Positions 38,284-49,100 of a stretch of DNA of 64,000 nucleotides are shown here, piece after piece. The DNA is from Coprobacter secundus (GTDB lineage Bacteria; Bacteroidota; Bacteroidia; Bacteroidales; Coprobacteraceae), in assembly GCA_000803105.1 (NCBI GenBank), contig JTDA01000002.1:248001-312000 (forward strand). Reading direction: 5' to 3'. The notes below the pieces were generated by a model. That model was not told where the DNA came from, did not search any database, and worked only from the letters and a program-made list of their open reading frames with translations. Each line of letters starts with the position of its first letter. Position 1 is the first letter of the stretch. The position numbers were made by a program, and so were the translations under genes.

Positions 38284-38682
38284 TTATGGTTGCTGAACGG
38301 TAATCAAAACAGTATATGTTTTACGAACCTTTCGGTTACCTGAAATCACCGTATACTGTTTTGGATGTTCTAAATCTGAAAAATCTACTTTCCCCACAAT
38401 TTTAGGATCGAGCTTAGCATCCGTTGCTAAAGAGAATTGAGGATAAATATTTCTTAAATCCGTACCAAATTGCACTTCCGCACTAATCGTAAGTTTTTCT
38501 TCATCAATTACGACTAATTTTTCTGTCAACACAGAACGTTGGTCTGCTCCTAACAACTCAAGGTTACTAATATAACAATCCTCTCGGTCGGTTATTAATA
38601 AGCCATCTTCATCGATGGGAAATTTAGTACATCCCACTACTATCAAAAATATAGTCAGTATGGTAAAAAGATATTTTTTCAT
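38284..38682 (-). CDS. Small PUL lipoprotein (DUF5018-like)
   Basis: Lipoprotein of 132 residues, lipobox IVVGC at residue 18. The single beta-domain (NLELLG ... VVIDEEKLTISAEVQFGTD ... PKQYTVISGNRKVRKTYTVLI) follows the layout of DUF5018-like modules often found as extra surface proteins next to SusD. It lies 47 bp downstream of susD and 13 bp before the next lipoprotein gene, so it is co-expressed with the uptake complex. A role as accessory surface glycan binder is inferred from position only. Confidence 0.7.
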   Translation of the reverse strand: MKKYLFTILTIFLIVVGCTKFPIDEDGLLITDREDCYISNLELLGADQRSVLTEKLVVIDEEKLTISAEVQFGTDLRNIYPQFSLATDAKLDPKIVGKVDFSDLEHPKQYTVISGNRKVRKTYTVLITVQQP

Positions 38683-38729
38683 CTTATTGATATATTATTT
38701 TTATGAACTCAATACAATATAGAATCAAC

Positions 38730-40604
38730 TTATAACCAAGGCGTATTCTGTGTAAGATTTGGGTTCCGATCTCTTTCAGACTGTGGAATTTTGAATATAT
38801 AAGCCTGCCTCAAAGCCAATGCCGACAAACCAAAAAACCAACCTTGCCGTTGAGCACCATGAGAATCATAATTATATACAGCCGGTCCTCCTACATAAAT
38901 ACCCCAAGCACGTTCTATTGCACGCCATCTACGCAAATCAAACGAACGCTGACCCTCTGCAACTAACTCAACAATGCGTTCCTGCTCAATAGCAGAAAAG
39001 AAAGCGTCATAATTAGCTGTTTTATCTGCAGTTAACGGAGGGAGATTTCCTCTATGACGAACACGATTTACAAGGTCAATAGCATATGGTTGAGGACCAT
39101 TTACCTCATTATCGGCTTCTGCGTACATCAAAAATACATCAGCTAACCGTATTACCGGCCAATTCATATCACCTTCATCCCGGCCGGCTCCACCATAATT
39201 CCGTATAAATTTTCGGAACACATAACCGTCTACCGAACGGTCTGTACGATAAGTCGTATACTCTTTTCCATTAATCTCAACTTTACCACCCCAATTTTTA
39301 AATATGAAGGGTACATATCCAGTCTCCTTTTGGCTACTAAGACTCATAATCATCTCATAATCCCACAACATTGTAGCTTTCATTCGATAATCCCGATTAG
39401 CATAACTTTCCGGATTAAGTGCTGAATTTTCAGCAGTCCGAGCATTCGGGTCCGAAGGATTCATACCGACCACTTCTGGTAAGAAATCTCCCGTTTTAGT
39501 AGACTGATAACGATTTACCAATCGCATAGCCGGAGTTAAACAACATTGAGAATTTTCTTGGCTTCTTCCTCCAAAATCACGCATATAAGGATCTCCCTGA
39601 GCACTGCCGACTCCTCCATGCGTAAAATAAAATATCATTTCACCTCCATCATTAGCATTCCCGGTAGAAGGAATAAACATATAATAATAATTGGGTAAAA
39701 CTTCAGCATTTCCCATCGTCCCCCAATCTCCAGGTTCTCCATTACGGAACAAATTCAATCCATAATCTTCTATCACATGCTTAAAATCTTCAGCAGCTGC
39801 ACTGAAAGCCTTTTTGGCTTCTTCAGGATCGGGAGTAAACGTACTGAGTTCAGGCCAGCCATATTTATTCCAAGAAGCCCAATATAATTGAAGTTTTCCC
39901 CTAAAAGCCAAAGCCGCAGGTTTTGCCGCACGTCCAGATATTTCACTTCTATCCGGAAGCTTATTAAACGCATAGGTAAAATCACTCATAATTTTTTCCT
40001 TAATTTGAGCAATAGGCATACGCGAAAGGTTTACGACCTCCGAATTATCATATACGATATGCTCAATATAGGGAACATCTCCCCACATCGATATCAACCG
40101 AAAATAAATCATGCCACGTAACAGCTTAGCCTCTCCAATAATTGTTTCCAAATTTTTTTTCGACTCGGAAGTTGCATTTGGCAACATTCGTTCTACGTTA
40201 TCTATCACATAATTAACTCGATGGATACCCCCATAACAATATTTGAAATAATTATCAAAACGACTTCCGAAATTCCACATTGGGTCTGGGAAATACAACC
40301 CTTTGTAATAGGCTGCACCTCCACGTGTTATATTCGTTTCAGAACAACTCAAAATCCCAGAACCATCATATATTCGCACATAGTCACCTTGACCATCAAA
40401 ATAATAATCTCGATGAAATAGTCCCCGAACGTGTGAATACGCTCCCATTAACGCAGTAGTAGCGTCTTCTTCGGTTTTCCAAAATTCTACACCAGGCATC
40501 TCTGTTGTCGAAAGCTGATCTAATAAATCATCATGACACGAAACCGACACAAAAAGTGTCCCCAGCAAAAAAATACTTACTAATTTACTTTTTATATTAT
40601 TCAT
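38730..40604 (-). CDS. SusD-like starch-binding-family outer-membrane lipoprotein
   Basis: Surface lid of the SusC transporter that binds incoming oligosaccharide. 624 residues, lipobox VSVSC with CHDD after it, consistent with surface export. N-terminal LSTTEMPGVEFWKTEEDATTALMGAY, TPR-like LLRGMIYFRLISMWGDVPYIE, and the C-terminal GQRSFDLRRWRAIE and FKIPQSERDRNPNLTQN blocks are the usual SusD/RagB signatures. It follows susC by 14 bp. At 624 residues it is rather long for the family, which usually runs 500-600. Confidence 0.96.
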   Translation of the reverse strand: MNNIKSKLVSIFLLGTLFVSVSCHDDLLDQLSTTEMPGVEFWKTEEDATTALMGAYSHVRGLFHRDYYFDGQGDYVRIYDGSGILSCSETNITRGGAAYYKGLYFPDPMWNFGSRFDNYFKYCYGGIHRVNYVIDNVERMLPNATSESKKNLETIIGEAKLLRGMIYFRLISMWGDVPYIEHIVYDNSEVVNLSRMPIAQIKEKIMSDFTYAFNKLPDRSEISGRAAKPAALAFRGKLQLYWASWNKYGWPELSTFTPDPEEAKKAFSAAAEDFKHVIEDYGLNLFRNGEPGDWGTMGNAEVLPNYYYMFIPSTGNANDGGEMIFYFTHGGVGSAQGDPYMRDFGGRSQENSQCCLTPAMRLVNRYQSTKTGDFLPEVVGMNPSDPNARTAENSALNPESYANRDYRMKATMLWDYEMIMSLSSQKETGYVPFIFKNWGGKVEINGKEYTTYRTDRSVDGYVFRKFIRNYGGAGRDEGDMNWPVIRLADVFLMYAEADNEVNGPQPYAIDLVNRVRHRGNLPPLTADKTANYDAFFSAIEQERIVELVAEGQRSFDLRRWRAIERAWGIYVGGPAVYNYDSHGAQRQGWFFGLSALALRQAYIFKIPQSERDRNPNLTQNTPWL

Positions 40605-40618
40605 AATAATACTCCTTT

Positions 40619-43600
40619 TTAAATCTCGACATTGAGACCGAATGTGAAAGTTTTCATCAATGGATAACCATCATTAACATTTAACTTTTCTGGGTCTAGT
40701 CCCCGGAATTTAGAAAAAGTCAAAAGATTATCAGCTGAGAAAAAAACACGTATATTACTTATTCTTATTTTTTGTATTACAGATTTTGGAATACTATACC
40801 CCAACTGCACATTTTTTAATCTCAAATAAGCTAAATTATCAAGATAAAAAGTCGATTCTTTACGATTATTGCCTCCACCTAAACGAGTCCATCCTCCGTC
40901 TCTATTTTCCACCGACCACGTCTTGTTCCACAAATCCCAAGTTGTGGCTGTTCGCCCTTCATTGTTACCCAATGACGTATTATTATTGGATGGTAACCAA
41001 AAAGCTTTTCTTCCTGCAGCACCTTGAAACATAATTGACAAATCAATGCCTCTCCACTCAAAATTACTATTCAAAGCAAAATTAGTTGTCGGGCGGTCTC
41101 TTTGCAGGCGAGGATAAACTCTCTTATCGCTATCATCTATCTTGCCATCTCCATTCAAATCCTTATATAAAAGATCTCCGGGACGAGCTCCCTGTGGTGT
41201 GGCGTTATAAATATCGTTCCATGTCTGCGCTATTCCAATTGCCTCATAAGCCGAAACATAATTGTATGGCATACCTACAAAAACATAATCCGCATTCCCG
41301 TCTTTATTCGTATAAGTCGTATTACTTCCCAAATATTCATTCCACTTCTCCAAAATGGTCGCATTGTAAGAAGCATTTACATTTACCATATAATTAAAAT
41401 CACCTTTGGCTCCTTGATAAGTCACATTTACTTCAACTCCCTTATTACGCATATTGCCAATATTTTTACGAGGAGAAGAATAAGCTCCTGATAAAAGAAT
41501 AGAAAAATCAGAAGGCCTAATCATTTTTGTCGTAAATCGGTCATAATAATCTATTTCGACAGATAAATGATTTTTCAAAAAGCCCAAGTCTAATCCAACA
41601 TTCGTCACTGCAGTTTCTTCCCATGTCAAATCCCGATTAATCATTTTCTTATTCACCAGCCCTTTAATAAGAGCTCCATTAACAAAATAAGAAGACGAGC
41701 TCAATGTTTCAAGTTGTTCATACTCCCCTACGGCACTATTATTACCCAACTTTCCATAAGATGCACGTAATTTGGCCCGGGATAACCATGACCCAGCCCA
41801 ACGATTAATAAATGGCTCTTCTGAAAATATCCATCCTACCGATCCAGAGGGGAAAAAGCTATATCTATAACCATATAAGAACTTAGACGAACCATCAGAA
41901 CGAAGATTCACTTCAAAAAGATATTTATTGAATGCTGCATAATTGATACGACCAATAAAAGACATCAATCCTTGCGCACTAGAATATCCTTCTACAGACG
42001 GGTCTACATTTAATGTCGCATTTATTTCATGTAAGTCGGAATGAATCCGGTCTTTAGCTGACGACATTTGATAACGATTGAACCAGTATTCCCGGCTAAA
42101 TGCCGCCATAACACTTAAATTATGATTCTTCTTAATAGTCACATCATATCCCAATCGAGCATTTAATTGAGTCTTATAACCTGTATTGGTATAATTGGAA
42201 ACACCGGCATTATCCTCTACAAACCGACGATCGGTCAATACTCCCTTTTGAAAATCATAAGCTCGTGTCGGAATATCGGCTTGATACCGGAATTGATTAT
42301 AGTAATTAATCGTATAATCCACTCTGGCATTCAAACCTTTAATGATATCCCAACTTAAAGAAATATTACCATTTGCTTCCTGCCGATCTTTTTGGGACAA
42401 TTGATTTGTATATGCCGAATAAGGATTAAATACCTGAGAATCTTCTCCATATGCCATTGCACCTCCATAATATCCAGTAACCGGGTCATAAGGGGTAATA
42501 CCCGCAACAGCAAATTTCATTGAAGCGGCATTGATTGTTCCTTGAAAGTCATTTGTATTAGCATACTGCATTTTCGACCAGTTTCCTGAAAATTTCGTTC
42601 CGATTGTCAGATTAGGAAATATTTTCATATCATAACTCATTCTCGCATTATACTGAGTATAATCGTTATTCATTAAAAGCCCATCCTCATCCATTATCCC
42701 TACGGAAACAAAATAATTAGATTTATCATTACTTCCTGAAGCTGAAATATTATACTTCTGGATACCTCCTGTCCGCAAGATAACATCATACCAATCTGTA
42801 TTAGGATAACGCAAAGGGTCTATCATACCCATAGCCATCCATTGATCAATTGTCCCATTTTTGAAACGAAAATTATCAGGAGCAGTAGAGACTGCCGCAT
42901 TTCGTTGCAACAAAGTCAACGAACGAGCATAATCACTCATATACTCCCAAGCATGAACGGGTATCCCTATCGAATAAGATGCCGATGCATTAATTTTGGA
43001 TTTCGAGCCCTTACCACTTTTAGTCGTAATCAAAATAACTCCATTCGCAGCTCTTGATCCATAAACAGCCGAAGAAGCTGCATCCTTTAACACCGAAACA
43101 CTTTCTATATCATCCATATTCAACCGGTTAATATCCACATCAGGCATACCATCCACGACAATCAAAGGATTGGCATCATTTACCGTCCCCATCCCTCGAA
43201 TCAACATAGTCATTCCTTTATCTCCGGCAACACCAGAGTTCTGACTAATCGCCAGCCCAGGGACTTTTCCCTGGAGAGCCATAGATACATTAGGTAAAGA
43301 ACGGCTGGACAACTGCTCGTCAAATTTAACTGCCGATACGGCACCCGTCAGATTGACTTTCTTCTGGGTACCATAACCAACGACCACCACTTCATCAATA
43401 TCTATTGCATCACTCTCCAGAACTACACGAAATAAAGTCTTACCTTTAATCGGAACTTCAATCGTTTTCATTCCCACATATTTAAACACCAAAATTGCAT
43501 TCTGAGGAACATTTTTCAATATAAATTTTCCATCAAAATCCGTAACAGTTCCTGTCGTCGTTCCTTTTACCAGAACCGATGCCCCGATAATAGGTTCTCC

Positions 43601-43786
43601 ACTCTTATCTAAAACGGAACCGGATATATCTCCTAAGGTCTGCTGAAGAACAGATATCATATCTGCTGCTTGTGCTCTCCCTAAAGATAATCCCAATACT
43701 GCTATCAAAGTCACAATCCGTATACTAAAAACAAAAGTCCTCATACTGCGACTAAAATTACAGCCTCTTAAATGAGTTTTTTTCAT
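40619..43786 (-). CDS. SusC-like TonB-dependent outer-membrane transporter
   Basis: TonB-dependent oligosaccharide importer of 1055 residues. Signal region about 1-41, carboxypeptidase-like domain with ISGSVLDKSGEPIIGASV (about 54-71), TonB box-like DEVVVVGYGTQK, plug domain with VLKDAASSAVYGSRAANGVI, then a 22-strand barrel ending LMKTFTFGLNVEI. Unlike the receptor at the left edge it lacks an STN domain, which fits control by the hybrid two-component regulator rather than by sigma/anti-sigma factors. It is preceded by 40 bp without a clear promoter, so it may be read from the promoter at 50543 or an unrecognised one. Confidence 0.97.
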   Translation of the reverse strand: MKKTHLRGCNFSRSMRTFVFSIRIVTLIAVLGLSLGRAQAADMISVLQQTLGDISGSVLDKSGEPIIGASVLVKGTTTGTVTDFDGKFILKNVPQNAILVFKYVGMKTIEVPIKGKTLFRVVLESDAIDIDEVVVVGYGTQKKVNLTGAVSAVKFDEQLSSRSLPNVSMALQGKVPGLAISQNSGVAGDKGMTMLIRGMGTVNDANPLIVVDGMPDVDINRLNMDDIESVSVLKDAASSAVYGSRAANGVILITTKSGKGSKSKINASASYSIGIPVHAWEYMSDYARSLTLLQRNAAVSTAPDNFRFKNGTIDQWMAMGMIDPLRYPNTDWYDVILRTGGIQKYNISASGSNDKSNYFVSVGIMDEDGLLMNNDYTQYNARMSYDMKIFPNLTIGTKFSGNWSKMQYANTNDFQGTINAASMKFAVAGITPYDPVTGYYGGAMAYGEDSQVFNPYSAYTNQLSQKDRQEANGNISLSWDIIKGLNARVDYTINYYNQFRYQADIPTRAYDFQKGVLTDRRFVEDNAGVSNYTNTGYKTQLNARLGYDVTIKKNHNLSVMAAFSREYWFNRYQMSSAKDRIHSDLHEINATLNVDPSVEGYSSAQGLMSFIGRINYAAFNKYLFEVNLRSDGSSKFLYGYRYSFFPSGSVGWIFSEEPFINRWAGSWLSRAKLRASYGKLGNNSAVGEYEQLETLSSSSYFVNGALIKGLVNKKMINRDLTWEETAVTNVGLDLGFLKNHLSVEIDYYDRFTTKMIRPSDFSILLSGAYSSPRKNIGNMRNKGVEVNVTYQGAKGDFNYMVNVNASYNATILEKWNEYLGSNTTYTNKDGNADYVFVGMPYNYVSAYEAIGIAQTWNDIYNATPQGARPGDLLYKDLNGDGKIDDSDKRVYPRLQRDRPTTNFALNSNFEWRGIDLSIMFQGAAGRKAFWLPSNNNTSLGNNEGRTATTWDLWNKTWSVENRDGGWTRLGGGNNRKESTFYLDNLAYLRLKNVQLGYSIPKSVIQKIRISNIRVFFSADNLLTFSKFRGLDPEKLNVNDGYPLMKTFTFGLNVEI

Positions 43787-43826
43787 AGATTATTTGTTTG
43801 CGAAATCAATTTATTATAAGTCCTCT

Positions 43827-44885
43827 TTATTTTTTCATCACCTTAGTATATCCATTACATTTTCCATCCTTATAGGTTTTTACTATGTAGATACCAGAAA
43901 CAACATCCTCCATATTTACAATAGAATTTGAGTCTGACTTTACTTTCTGACCTAACGAATTAAATATCGATACATTATCAAAGTCACCTTCAATAGTTAA
44001 TAAATCGACTACCGGATTAGGATAAACTCTTACTGCTGAAATATCCTTTTTCGTTTCAAAAATTCCTACGGTTCCTCCTTCATCTCCAAAACGAACGACA
44101 CCACAATTGTCCATATTATTGTAAGGTTCTACAGGTCCATTCTTTTTCCATGCCATTCTTTTACGGCCTTTCCCATCATTATCATTATCTACAATCACAA
44201 CATCAAACCCCATCCCTTGAGGAAGATTTTGGAATGCTTCAATACTCAAAGCTTCATCTTTATCATTTGTAAATGCATTTAAAGGAAATTCAAACTCAAT
44301 ACCATAACCTGTTCCATCACTTTTCAACTGATAAGCAACTCCTACTTGTTCTGACAAAGAGCCATACAGAAGACCACTGGGATAAGTAACATAGCCATAA
44401 CCATACTCATCATCCATATCCGGAGCCATCTGGAAATGACCTTTATCCATATGTCCGTTCACATAAGCCGGAGATTTACCGTCATTCAGCACATCATTTA
44501 CATCCAAATACACTTCGACTTTATCATAAATATGTTTATTTTTCACATCATCCGGATTTTTCCAAAGTGGATAGAGCACATCATCGGTTACGTCAATATA
44601 AACATACAAATAATTGTATTTTGAATTGGTCTTGTCTTCTTGATAGAACATTTTAAAATATGCTGTCACCGAAGGTTCTTCTGTGACCGTCTCATTCTGC
44701 TTAAACGGTTTATCAATAGGTATAGCTTCTATCTGTGACCAAATCGGTTCATCAGCAGAACCATCCATTGATATGGCTGCATTTTCTGCAGAAACTTTCT
44801 TAATAGTCAAATCTTGTTGTGCCCATACTGAGATACCTGAACTCAGCAAAACAGCAGAAAATAAAGAACATAAAAATTTTTTCAT
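43827..44885 (-). CDS. CBM9-like carbohydrate-binding protein with T9SS sorting domain
   Basis: Secreted protein of about 352 residues with no catalytic motif. After a signal peptide (start chosen at ATG 44885, where MKKFLCSLFSAVL begins; the earlier ATG at 44918 would put 11 residues in front) there is a CBM9/DOMON-like beta-sandwich at about 30-255 (ISMDGSADEPIWSQ; YLYVYIDVTDDVLYP; GYGIEFEFPLNAF). The C-terminal VRVYPNPVVDLLTIEG ... VSGIYIVKTYKDGK (about 275-352) is a canonical type A T9SS sorting domain. Lying between a GH5 gene and susC, it is probably a surface-anchored or released glycan-capture protein. Confidence 0.83.
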   Translation of the reverse strand: MKKFLCSLFSAVLLSSGISVWAQQDLTIKKVSAENAAISMDGSADEPIWSQIEAIPIDKPFKQNETVTEEPSVTAYFKMFYQEDKTNSKYNYLYVYIDVTDDVLYPLWKNPDDVKNKHIYDKVEVYLDVNDVLNDGKSPAYVNGHMDKGHFQMAPDMDDEYGYGYVTYPSGLLYGSLSEQVGVAYQLKSDGTGYGIEFEFPLNAFTNDKDEALSIEAFQNLPQGMGFDVVIVDNDNDGKGRKRMAWKKNGPVEPYNNMDNCGVVRFGDEGGTVGIFETKKDISAVRVYPNPVVDLLTIEGDFDNVSIFNSLGQKVKSDSNSIVNMEDVVSGIYIVKTYKDGKCNGYTKVMKK

Positions 44886-44939
44886 AATGGAGATTTTTAA
44901 ATAATTATTTCTATACACTTTTAACTCAATCAGCTAATT

Positions 44940-45947
44940 TTATTTATTCTTTTGTAATACTTTCTTGAAAAACACCCCCTGACGAGAAGGAGTAAATTCA
45001 TAGTCTTCAATTAAAGTAGGAGCCCAATCCGGGTCAAAACACCAAATTGTATATGATACACCTTTTTTATCAAAATAATCGATAATAGCTTTTCCATAGG
45101 TCTCATCTCCGATTACGGGAATATGTTCTCCCCGTTCTCCTGCCCCCACAAAACCCAACTCTGTTGCAATGACAGGATAATACTTTGTAACTTTTCCCCA
45201 ATCAGCGTCCCATTTATCTTCCCAAGGTTGCTCCCGTTTTTGCGGGTAAGGGTGTGTCACATAAGCTACATTTGAACGATTCACCGGATTTTCAATAACC
45301 TCATCCAATAAATAAGCCCAATTCATCCCAGCCACCAGACAAATTTTCCGATTATCTATCTTCCGTATTTCATCGATTAACTTCTCCATCATCGGACGCC
45401 ATATCTCCCAATTCAAAGAATGCTCTTCTTCAATCGGCTCATTAAACAATTCGTAACAAGCAACGACAGAATTATTTCTATATCTTTCTGCCATTAGCTT
45501 CCAAAACTTGACTGTTTCATCCCAATTGGTCGCATAATTAAAATGAGGATATTTGTCTCCCGGAAGGTTTCCTATAGAATGCCAATCTATAATCACATAC
45601 AAACCTGCTTTCTCTGCCCACTTAACACCTTTATCAAGTAACTGCATATAGGCCTCAGCTCCGCGATATCTCCATGTATACGGATGTACAGGAAAACGAA
45701 CTACATTACAGCCCCATTTTTTAGCTTCTTTAAAATACTTAAAATTCCAATGACCTTCTTTTTCCAATTTATCCGGATCCGAAAAACTAACACCTGCTAA
45801 CCGCACAACCCGGCCACTTTCATCAACAAAAACATTTTCTTTTACAGACAAAGCAGCAAGGCCTTTTTCCTCCTTAGATTTGGCAGCAACAGGTAGTACA
45901 GCCAATAATAAAAAAATAACTGAACCGATAAATAATCTATTTTTCAT
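44940..45947 (-). CDS. GH5 glycanase (second subfamily)
   Basis: Exported GH5 TIM-barrel protein of 335 residues. Signal peptide about 1-22; Glu170 in CYELFNEPIEEE is the acid/base and Glu263 in VIATELGFVG the nucleophile; VRFPVHPYTWRY and VIIDWHSIGN are further conserved strands. The 93-residue spacing of the Glu pair and the ATELGF context differ from the other two GH5 proteins here, so it belongs to another subfamily and probably attacks a different linkage or fragment. It lies 157 bp after the large GH5 gene, separated by a terminator-like hairpin. Confidence 0.92.
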   Translation of the reverse strand: MKNRLFIGSVIFLLLAVLPVAAKSKEEKGLAALSVKENVFVDESGRVVRLAGVSFSDPDKLEKEGHWNFKYFKEAKKWGCNVVRFPVHPYTWRYRGAEAYMQLLDKGVKWAEKAGLYVIIDWHSIGNLPGDKYPHFNYATNWDETVKFWKLMAERYRNNSVVACYELFNEPIEEEHSLNWEIWRPMMEKLIDEIRKIDNRKICLVAGMNWAYLLDEVIENPVNRSNVAYVTHPYPQKREQPWEDKWDADWGKVTKYYPVIATELGFVGAGERGEHIPVIGDETYGKAIIDYFDKKGVSYTIWCFDPDWAPTLIEDYEFTPSRQGVFFKKVLQKNK

Positions 45948-46053
45948 GGTCTATACCAAATATTTTTAAATAAATATCTTTTTACTTTCTAATTTCTAAT
46001 GAGTAGTGAACTCCCAATAAATTTCAGATTTATGTTTTTCAATCTTTTGAAGA

Positions 46054-46086
46054 AGAGAACGAGTCCCAAAGAAGACCCTGTTCTCT
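46054..46086 (-). terminator. Terminator-like hairpin after the 1467-residue GH5 gene
   Basis: Seven-bp outer stem (46054-46060 with 46080-46086) continued by a five-pair inner stem with a one-base bulge. The following T run on the minus strand is poor, so partial read-through into the rest of the PUL is likely. Confidence 0.6.
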
Positions 46087-46103
46087 CCTCTACATCTCAA
46101 TAA

Positions 46104-49100
46104 TTAAAGTTTTACCATTTTCTGGGTTTCAACATTACCATTTGAACACAAAACATGCACCATGTAAATACCAGATGTAAGATTTTCTACATTCACATTC
46201 GTCTGGTTAACTCCACCTAAAACACTCTCTTTTACCAAATCTCCCGACATATTAAATATTTGGATACGTTCTATTCCAAATTCGGAATTTATATTTATAT
46301 TATTAAGCACAGGATTTGGATATATAGAAATTACATTATCCTTACCATTAACCGATTGAATATCCGTCTCTTCAGATACTGGAAAATATTCTTGAAGAAT
46401 CCTCATTTGTGCCGGTTCAAAATAAGATGTTATATTATCCTTATTTAAATTTTTTGGTTGGACACTTACATGATCATTATCATACCCTGTACCAGCAACC
46501 CAATATGTCCCGGAAACTCCATTTTCCTTCAGGTACGTCAACACTTCATCTAACATAATTAACCAACGTACGTCATTTCTCGGAACACCAAATTCACCAA
46601 GAATCCCTTTTTTATTATTTGTCTTCAACCAATCTACGTAAGGCTTCAAACGAGAGATATGCTGATTAGAGCTACGCACTTCCTTATCATAATCTCCATA
46701 TTTATATAAACCTGATTTATCCAAATCAAAATAACAATGAGCTTGGAATATCAAATTATCTGCCGGATCAACCAAATCTATCAGATGTCCTCCTGTCGTA
46801 GGCCAAGTCGATGATGAAGCATAACTTTCGCCTTCTACAACGATAGCCGTCTTAGTATCTACTTCACGAATAGCATTAATAATAGCCTGAGCAGCATTTA
46901 GCCAAACACCTTTTTGCAATCCATAAGGTTCATTCTGAATATCGTATCCCCAGATATTCTTATAATCTTTGAACTCAGCAGCCAACTTTTTCCACACATC
47001 TGCCATATGTTCCTGCGTAAGAACTCCTTCTCCTAATGTATGCTTCGTACCATTAATCGTATAACGACAATAATTGTGCATATCAATCATTACATACATT
47101 CCAAGCCGTTCAGCTTCAGCAATCACTTTCTTCATTTCCTGAATATCCGAATCAAGGTCAAGGTCTCCATTCAACTCATGCTGGATACGTTCCCAACGGA
47201 ACGGAAAACGAAATAGACGAACACCTTTTGATTTGAAATAATACAAATCCTTAAATGAGGGATAAAAATATTCAGTACCAATCTTACCATGAACGGAACC
47301 ACCACAAGCACTGGCCAAATTAACACCAATAAGCGGAGTATCAATATCGGGCAAAACATCACCTTCTGCTGCAGCTTCCCAATCAACAGAAACCTTGCCT
47401 TCTTCACCCAATCCTAACGTATACTCACCTTTGAATGCAAAAATATTATCGACATAAAGGTTTCCTTTGCCTTCAAATACTATATTCTCAATTGCCGTAC
47501 AGTCAAGACCGGCTTTTTTCAAAGCATTGATTGAAATATTATAATATACCCAATCCTTATCTTTCAGTTCAAGAACTTCATCGGCATAATATACATTCTC
47601 CGAACCTGCAGCTTGGAACCCTATCTTCAAAGATGCATCTGCAACATCCACATTTTTATATATATTGAAATGGATATATTCCATATCATCCACATTTATC
47701 GGAGTCAAAGCAGTTACTACCGCTTTATCCAACGAAAACATCCTCATTACTGATTCATCTCCAGCTCTTAATTTTCTAAATTTAAATTCCGTAGTACCAT
47801 CTACTGCAGCTAACGCCAAATCGGTAATATTTTTATAAACAGATTTTTCGGTATAAATAGGCTTCACAGTTTCCGGAGCCATAATCGGCTCATAAGCAGA
47901 TTCAATTTCATAAGTATAAGAATCGGAAGATTCACCTTTAAAGGCATAAATATTATCGTAATAGAGCCGATCCACAGCAAATCCGCTTGCACTAAATATG
48001 CGTAACTGCTTCAAACCAGTAAGAGGTCCTTGTTTTTCCTGGTCTTGTGTATCTTTAAACGCATTTAACGGGACATCCACACTCACCCAAGTACCGGATT
48101 TTTCTATTTTATACTCAGGGACACGGCCTTCAGTTGTCCCGTCACTCAATCCATATATTAAACGAGGTGTTCCAGAAGGAACCCACACATCGTAATGCAG
48201 GTAGTCCATATCACTTAAATCTATTGCCGGATCAATTTTAATCAATGTCCAGTTCAAAGAGCTAAAACGCAATAAGTTATCTCCTTCCACTCGAGTAACT
48301 ACATCCATCGTAGCAGCTGGAGAACCCGGATTGGATTGTGTTAATGTAGTTACATTCTCATAAGTATCACTAAATATAGACACTACATCTTTAGCCTCAT
48401 GCTCAGGTACAGGTGCAGCTACTGTCGGAAGTTTTGGGTCCACAGGAGGTATCTCTTCCCCATTAATACCATAAGTATAAATATTATCAATATATATAGT
48501 CTGAGCATATCCTCCTTCGCGAATAAAATGTAATTTATTTACCGTCGTAAACAAAGAAGCATCTGGATCATCCTTAAACTCCGACATAGGAATATCAAGA
48601 CTGTTCCAGCCAGGATTCAACGTTCGTTTAACCTCTATACCGTCATCAAATTTTATTTTTAGATTGACAGTACCGCTTTCTCTTACAACAAAAACATCCA
48701 AATGGAGATTACCCATGTTACTCAGATTGATTTCTGAACTTAAATTTATATAAGCCCACATATTTAGACCATCGACAAGATTAATTACATTATCTTTTTC
48801 AAATGGAGTTATTATAGATGCTGTTCCTGTACCGGAAAAATCCTTGATTTCTGTCAGATTAGAATAAGCATCACTAAAAATAGATTTTACCTCAGAAGCA
48901 TCACGGGTCGGAACAGGTGCAGCAGCAGGCAAGCCATATACATATATGTTATCTACATAAACAGTAATAACCTCAGCTTTGGAATTACATAAACTCAGCT
49001 TATTAATAGCTGAAAGATCAGTATCAAATTCAGAAACTTTGATATCCACACTATTCCATCCCTCATTCAAAGTACGAGCCACTTCATTTCCACTGGATAG

